This document shows, one piece after another, positions 58,635 through 64,000 of a stretch of DNA of 64,000 nucleotides (positions are counted from its first letter, which is position 1; each line of letters starts with the position of its first letter). Under the pieces are notes generated by a model. That model saw only the letters and a list, made by a program, of their open reading frames with translations, searched no databases and was not told the DNA's origin. This DNA is from Terebella lapidaria (Eukaryota > Annelida > Polychaeta > Terebellida > Terebellidae). The translations under genes and the position numbers were made by a program. The stretch covers positions 3,073,001 to 3,137,000 of the forward strand of contig OX424563.1 in the NCBI GenBank assembly GCA_949152475.1, read 5' to 3'.

Positions 58635-59062
58635 AAGTCGGCGTCATTCAACTCTGACCCACTGTTTTTGCGATAAATTCTTCAATTTTTAAATTACCTT
58701 TCTTAACTCTCAACAGCGTTCATTATGCTTAGGGGCCCAATTCGTCATAAAATTTGAAAGAGTTTGGACAGTAAACAAAAAAGTTGGCCTATCTGGCCTA
58801 TAGTAAATTTCTGGTGAAATTTGGCCTTGGACCGCTGCCAAACCCGTAGCATTCATATAGATAGCGTTTTGACGTTTTCTTATTACGTTATACATAGGCC
58901 AAATGGGCTAACTTTTTTGTTTACTGTCCAATCCTTCTAAATTTTGTACTAAATTAGGCCGCTAAGAATTATGGAAGCTGTGAAAATTTCATGCGGCTAT
59001 CTTGAAAATTAATTAAATTATCGCGAGAAAAACAGTGGGTCAGAGTTGAATGACGCCGACTT
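58635..59062. mobile_element. MITE with AAGTCGGCGTCATTCAAC ends, TA duplication
   Basis: AAGTCGGCGTCATTCAACTC and ACCCACTGTTTTTGCGATAA on the left are inverted on the right (TTATCGCGAGAAAAACAGTG, GAGTTGAATGACGCCGACTT). Inner inverted words AAAAAAGTTGGCC/GGCTAACTTTTTTG continue the fold. TA flanks both ends. It is 428 bp with no coding capacity. Confidence 0.8.
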
Positions 59063-60020
59063 TACACTAATTTCTGGCACTCTGAAAGCATTGTCCCATG
59101 ATGAGAACAGTGCCAGGAAAAACCCATCTGGCACTCTGTGGTTGTCAAGCAAAACGTCATGAAACAAGAAAATACAGCTAACTGTGAGAGTCGACATTAG
59201 AGCTCGAGCACATCATCAGCACCCTAGACAGCGGAATGTATTCTAATCAACGTAATTCACCCCCCCCCCCCCTCCATGATCATGATAATTAACATATATG
59301 CCCACTGGGCTAATGAAAAACCAGTTTAAAATATAAAGGATTATCTGAAGGCTTCGCAAACCCAACACCTTGACATATGAAATACGTCAAATTATGGTGA
59401 ATGTAGCCGTGGCATCGCAGACGAATCGTTGTGTTCGCTTCATAAGACCGAGGAATGCCACACGGCACACGCAAGCTTACATGGATGCTGCACAGGAAAT
59501 TGTGTGCTCCAAAATACGTGTCATTGCGGTAAAATTTGCTTTGCATTCTGGGAACGTCAATTTCCATCGGCTCCGCCATTTTGACGTTTTCCAAACAAAT
59601 TCAGCATTTTGCGTAATTTTCTCAAACCTAACACATCGATTTATGCATTAAACATGTGTGGAATATTCAAAGTTTACCATCAATTTGAGAGATTTCATGT
59701 CAAGGACAAAGAAAATTCTCTTTGGAAGTAGGATTCTAAACGTTTACATGCCAAAACGGGCTTCGATAGGTTGGCATGAGACCTCCATAAAAAAGTCAGC
59801 ACATAGACATGTAGAGAGTTGGGGGCTTCGCCCCCAACGCTCTAATGTCAAAAAAACCGAAAACGTTATCATTGCAAAAGCTACGTAACTAAGGCCATGT
59901 AAACACCGGCAAAATGGACAGTGTTTTGGTTTGAAAGTTGTTGATTTCGTGGATATTTCCAATGTTTTGGACAATTTCTACCCCTGTAACTTGCTGTAAG
60001 TACCGAAATCGTGCCAGAAA
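59063..60020. other. Mostly gene-free; candidate 5' exon on the minus strand
   Basis: It contains the candidate exon at 59481-59579, a C-run at 59261-59273 and a small hairpin, TTGGGGGC-TTC-GCCCCCAA, at about 59819-59838. GTGCCAGGAAAAACCCATCT at about 59111 is a piece of the family forming the hairpin at 60021-60170. Confidence 0.4.
59481..59579 (-). CDS. Candidate first coding exon of an unknown gene
   Basis: On the minus strand, AAAATGGCGGAGCCGATGG is a good animal start context. The frame (starting MAEPMEIDVPRMQSK) runs 33 codons to a strong donor, GTAAGC, in phase 0. It could open an unknown minus-strand gene whose other exons are not recognised here, or even be the missing PBDC1 first exon 8.4 kb upstream, since both phases are 0; there is no sequence support for that link. 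An in-frame ATG also occurs five codons earlier. Chance is a real alternative. Confidence 0.25.
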
Positions 60021-60170
60021 ATGCATACGGCATTGTATTCTCGTGCCAGATGGGTTTATCTTGGCACACGTACGTCTCTTTATCTAGGCCTCGCCTAAAG
60101 GCTCGGCCTAGATCGCAGAGACTTGTGCCAAGATAAACCCATCTGGCACTCGAAACAATGCCGTATGCAT
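60021..60170. mobile_element. 150 bp foldback (hairpin MITE)
   Basis: ATGCATACGGCATTGT, GTGCCAGATGGGTTTATCTT and GGCACA on the left pair with the right arm almost perfectly. The apex region is CTAGGCCTCGCCTAAAGGCTCGGCCTAG. The arms are about 65 bp with only a few mismatches. Confidence 0.75.
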
Positions 60171-60658
60171 ATAATCCCTCATGTCAAATAATTTGGTCTG
60201 TTACTTGGATCTACAGGCAAAAGTTGTTGTATCCTATCTCGTCTAATTGCATTAATACCGTTTCATAGACGGCCAATCCGAAAGCTTGTTACTTTCAGGA
60301 ACGGAAGTGATAACTAAAGTTGCAACGTGAAAGCGGGATTCTGATTGGCTAATTTGAACAGGCCCGCAAAATTTCAACTGTGGTTGATGACAGGGAAAGG
60401 TGGAAAAATAATTCAAAGATTCTACATGAGATTCAAATGATTATGAAATGAAAGGTAATCGTTGTCAGTGTTACTCGTTTTTATCGATACTTCAGTGAGT
60501 GTTGCGTTTCAACTCAAAATTTGATGAGACTCGTGTCAAGAGACAAGAAGTCGAGACAGTCTTCATTGACTTCGGTGCACACTCACAGTTCAAGCTAGAT
60601 CTATCACCAGATCGAGTCAGTCGTATCACTTATTCACGAGTCACTGTGACTGTGAGCA
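60171..60658. other. No gene seen
   Basis: The open frame at 60499-60942 runs into the foldback and shows no motif, so I do not call it a gene. Confidence 0.4.
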
Positions 60659-60980
60659 GAATCCACGGAGAAAATGACGGAACACCCCCGGTCACTTCAA
60701 CTCGACAATTCATGCAGAAATACACATTTCACGCATACATCGCTTGTTTTTTTTATGCACGGGTCCTTATACTACATCACCGGCCAGTTTATGTTGAGGA
60801 ATATCCAAGTTTATTCATGAATACGAAGATTTTATCCAGTTTTCTGCAAATCTGCCAGCGGTCGGATTTCGAGCCGCTCGTATGCCACCAAAATGGTCAT
60901 GTATGCGTGAAATGTGTATTTCTGCATGAATTGTCGAGTTGAAGTGACCGGGGGTGTTTCATCATTTTCTCCGTGGATTC
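60659..60980. mobile_element. 322 bp foldback element
   Basis: Arms of about 80 bp (GAATCCACGGAGAAAATGA ... CATTTCACGCATACAT) are inverted at 60659-60738 and about 60897-60980, with only a few differences. The loop of about 160 bp is non-coding. No target duplication was identified. Confidence 0.75.
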
Positions 60981-61239
60981 TCAAATGCATCAGTTCAAGG
61001 CAAGCAGGGTGAACGAAAAAAAAAAAAATCTTAAAATACACCCTGCTTTTGCCTTGTTTTCAGGGCTAGATAATATGCGGCCTGATCGTTTTGGCGGTCT
61101 TATCGCTTGGTAACCTAAACCAGCCCTGTACTTTTTTAGAAACAGCTTTTTGGAACATCAATACACATGTGATAACTGACGGGGGAAACCATCTAACACA
61201 TGTAGTTTGGATCTAAGATAACTCGCCTTACTGCATTCA

Positions 61240-61461
61240 CGAGCCATCCGTCCTAAATTCGCCGCATCCCAAAATTCACCAACTCAATATTATCAGATCT
61301 AAGTCTAAGAAACTCGTTTTATGGAAAACAAACTGCTGGTACAAATATTGAATATCAGAGTCTCAATTGATGATAGAACTGGTTGGTTTCATTCGCATTA
61401 CAAGGTCTGAAAACCCTGTTGGCGAATTTGGGAATGCGTCGAATTTAGGACGGACGGCTCG
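61240..61461. mobile_element. 222 bp relative of the element at 52239-53174
   Basis: It has the same ends, CGAGCCATCCGTCCTAAATT and GACGGCTCG, with the inner GTTGGCGAATTTGGGAATGC. The right flank is TA and the left flank is CA, probably a mutated TA. The interior is short and unrelated in length to the 936 bp copy. Confidence 0.8.
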
Positions 61462-61479
61462 TAGATCTACACACGGAAT

Positions 61480-61622
61480 TAACCTATCGCCAAACCAATT
61501 TGTCCGAGTCTTTTTAAGTCATTTCCGACGCATTCTGCAAAACGTTATTATTGGCCAAAGAGAAGTTTGCCAACGTAATATGTGCAACTCGGACAACTTT
61601 TAGGGGCTTTGACGATAGGTCA
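61480..61622. mobile_element. Small inverted-repeat element, about 140 bp
   Basis: AACCTATCGCCAAA / TTTGACGATAGGTC and TTGTCCGAG / CTCGGACAA are inverted at the two ends. Non-coding. Confidence 0.5.
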
Positions 61623-61855
61623 ATTCAACATCAAGTCAATGCAGTGTCGTATTCAGAGTTTTTGAGACAAATGTTTTCATTTACAATCACGATTTTGAGT
61701 TTCCCACCCGACCATCATATTGCGTTTATGACGTTTTCTATTGCATTGTCTATGCATACAGCTTGAATGTTTATATTTTTGTGACGGTGGTCTCAATCTC
61801 TGTCTAGCGTCAAGATCACAGAAATTGCACTCAATCTGTCTCTGTGATAGGCCTA

Positions 61856-62149
61856 CCGTATCGGTCCTAATAGTAGCACGGCGAGCCAAAGCAAGACCCC
61901 CTGCAGCAGCGCGCGCAAAAATGAGGTCAAACTTGAGGTCAAACTTATGAAAATCACTGAATAATATACCTATAGCTTTTAATACCCTTTATTATGATTC
62001 AAATAACATGAATATGTGGATTGGAACACTCCAAGATCTTATTAGAAAGATATGAAGTGAATTATAAAGTCACAAAAATCCAACATTTTTGGGCAAAAGA
62101 GGGGGACGCTCTACTATTAGGGCACTTGCCACTATTAGGACCAATACGG
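61856..62149. mobile_element. 294 bp MITE, TA duplication
   Basis: CCGTATCGGTCCTAATAGTA and ACTATTAGGACCAATACGG are inverted ends, flanked by TA on both sides. A second CTACTATTAGGG word lies just inside the right end. Non-coding. Confidence 0.75.
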
Positions 62150-62701
62150 TATTAAGAAATATTTTTTACAATAAAATCGCAAGAAAAGAAACAAAAACAT
62201 GCTTCTATGTTTAACTGCTATAACACCTGACACAACTATATGTCATTGGAAAATAGTGTTTGTGGAATTTGAAGCAGAGCAGGGAACTTTTCCCATATGA
62301 TATATTTGAGGTACACATTATGTGTTGATGTCAGCAGTTCTCATGGTAAACAACTGGGACATACCATTATATCCTTGAGGGGGTGTGTGTCATAACTCGC
62401 CTCAACCATAAAATATTACGTGGTTAATGTGCAAAATATTTGGAAAATATGTGAACCGCTTCTTTTTTCCCCTCAATTTATTCCACTGCTTAACATATGC
62501 ACATATATTCATGGAGCAACATCAGATTTTGGTGACTCAAATAATGTTTTGCCTTGCCTTGAATGGAAAATATGAAGGACAACTAGAATAACAGTTTTTT
62601 TTTTGTATTCTGAATTTATCCATGCATGTTGCTATGCCACGAGGACGCTTTTCCCCAATACCACGAAAACTGCAATACCACGAGAACTGCTTACTCGACT
62701 A
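62150..62701. other. No gene seen
   Basis: AT-rich stretch with no recognised exon or repeat. Confidence 0.4.
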
Positions 62702-62703
62702 TA

Positions 62704-63388
62704 TGTCTTTCGGGGATAACTGCTGAGGACTGCAGGTACGAAAGACGAAGTGCCATGCATGATAAAATGTGTACGTCGATGAGACCGAAATCTTTTCGCC
62801 GTTTGACAGCTCAAAACATAGTGATAAGTTATAACTAACGAAAATTACAGCTAAACCTACCAAAATGGCTAGGATAATCATTTATAAGTTGTTATCTGCA
62901 CAAAAATCGCTGATTAATTATGTTTTTACAAACATAATTTGAATCGTTTGAACCAAAGATGCAAAATCTGGCAACTTTCTCGCTTCGATTAAATGGTGGT
63001 TTTATACGATGTTGAATCAAATCGAAACTGGCTTAGTGTTGCGTACATGTTGTTTAGCATTACACAACACGTTTTCCATTTCGATTTGATTCTACACTGT
63101 AGAATCAGACTTTATCGAGGCAATGGTGAAACCGCCATTGAATCGAAACGAGAAACTTGACCGCTTTTGCCGGTTTAGTTCGAATGATTGGAACACAAAT
63201 AACAACTTTGAATTGATTATGCTTGCCATTTCGGTAAGTTTATCTGTAATTTCCGTTAGTTTTCACCAAGTTTTGAGGCGTCAAACGACGAACAGATTTT
63301 AGTCACATCGAGGTAGGCCTACACATTTTATCATGCATGGCACTTCATCTTTTGGACCCGCGACCTCAGCAGGTACTCCCGAAAGACG
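62704..63388. mobile_element. 685 bp full-length foldback element, TA duplication
   Basis: The two halves (about 62704-63035 and 63050-63388) are inverted copies along their whole length. Shared words include TGAAGTGCCATGCATGATAA-type, AATTACAG(C/A)TAAAC and TTTCTCG(C/T)TTCGATT. TA flanks both ends (62702-62703, 63389-63390). The arms have diverged by roughly 20-25 percent by eye, so it is old. A terminal fragment of the same family is at 51455-51530. Confidence 0.8.
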
Positions 63389-63390
63389 TA

Positions 63391-64000
63391 CTTTGTCTAC
63401 TGCTGACCGTCACTCAGCATCAGTTTGCAGTCAACTGTGTCAGTGTTAGACAAACAATATCGTCCTCTCTGAGGGCCAAAGCAAAAGGCCCAAAGACGAA
63501 AAGTCCAAATGCCTCCCGTGTCAGAATTCGGGTTACATTAGATGGCAGTACAGTTGATAGCGCATCTTATGTCATTTCACACATAGATTTATATGCGATT
63601 GCGTACGCTACGCATCTTGGAAATAATGAAGAAAAATCCATGAAACATAATTTTTTCGCCGCTGAAATTCTGACAAGTTACTTCCGTCCTTTTGTTTACA
63701 TTTTACGTCATCAAAAGCTGTGCACAAGACCACATAAGCAGCGTGACCTAGCGAATCAAACAAATTCAGTACACTATATTCGCTAGGTGTTGCCTCAATC
63801 GCGATACTTTTTTTGGTAAACTTGTTCATGTGTTTGTACAAAAAACAGGCGAGCTTACGAAATCTGTTTTACTTGTTCAGTACCTGGGTAGTATTTTTCT
63901 TCTGTGAATAAAATTGTGAACCCCCTTAATCTGTTAATAGGACAAAGTTTAAAGAAGTAGATCTACCCTTGTCCGCTTCAGAACAGTAAATTGTGACCGG
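63391..64000. other. No gene recognised
   Basis: The plus frame 63337-63786 (149 residues) starts inside the foldback element and has no known motif. I see no other feature. Confidence 0.4.

Noticed and set aside
60499-60942. 147-residue plus frame
   Set aside because: Much of it lies in one arm and loop of a foldback element, with no motif.
63337-63786. 149-residue plus frame
   Set aside because: It begins inside a foldback arm and shows no known domain or splice context.

Overview
This is eukaryotic, non-coding-rich DNA, most likely from a marine invertebrate deuterostome such as a lancelet (Branchiostoma). The pointers are a diverged calmodulin-like gene with the animal CALM intron layout, a PBDC1 orthologue with GT-AG introns, frequent ACATGTA words, and a dense mix of short inverted-repeat elements, LINE ends and minisatellites. 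The species call is an inference. No prokaryotic features are present.

Layout. 1-5.6 kb: a minus-strand Ty3/gypsy fossil carrying a nested 1.65 kb DNA element with TAA target duplications. 5.6-8.0 kb: an inverted pair of modules rich in GCGACTTGCG-like words, with a cluster of GGTTCATATGAACC palindromes between them. 8.2-9.7 kb: the 3' end of a LINE with a (TTAC)n tail. 10.76-14.6 kb: the calmodulin-like gene (minus). One of its introns holds a tandem array built from copies of the preceding exon's end and donor. 14.9-21 kb: tandem repeats of about 465 bp and about 120-135 bp, the latter carrying perfect DR1 nuclear-receptor motifs, interrupted by a probable solo LTR and a TTAA-flanked foldback element. 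21.4-27 kb: a small inverted-repeat element, apparently gene-free DNA, and a 28 bp minisatellite.

27.1-48.6 kb is the most striking part: a 21.4 kb composite element with near-identical terminal inverted repeats and an exact 6 bp target duplication (CAAAAC). Its arms are 20 bp minisatellites. Inside lies a 148 bp satellite (about 22 copies, with a recent 9-unit higher-order duplication). That satellite is itself split by a 14.7 kb insertion, which contains a second inverted structure with 69 bp minisatellite arms, a 1.5 kb tandem duplication and a one-sided array of about 107 bp units. An older, diverged piece of the same family lies at 56.6-57.7 kb. I see no transposase.

48.6-64 kb: the PBDC1 gene (minus, 49.67-51.04 kb plus an unplaced first exon), then inverted-repeat/foldback elements (several with TA or TTA duplications), two LINE C-terminal relics, and a tRNA-like sequence inside a long hairpin. 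Only the two host genes are well supported. Most other open frames are by-products of repeats whose period is a multiple of three or nearly so.
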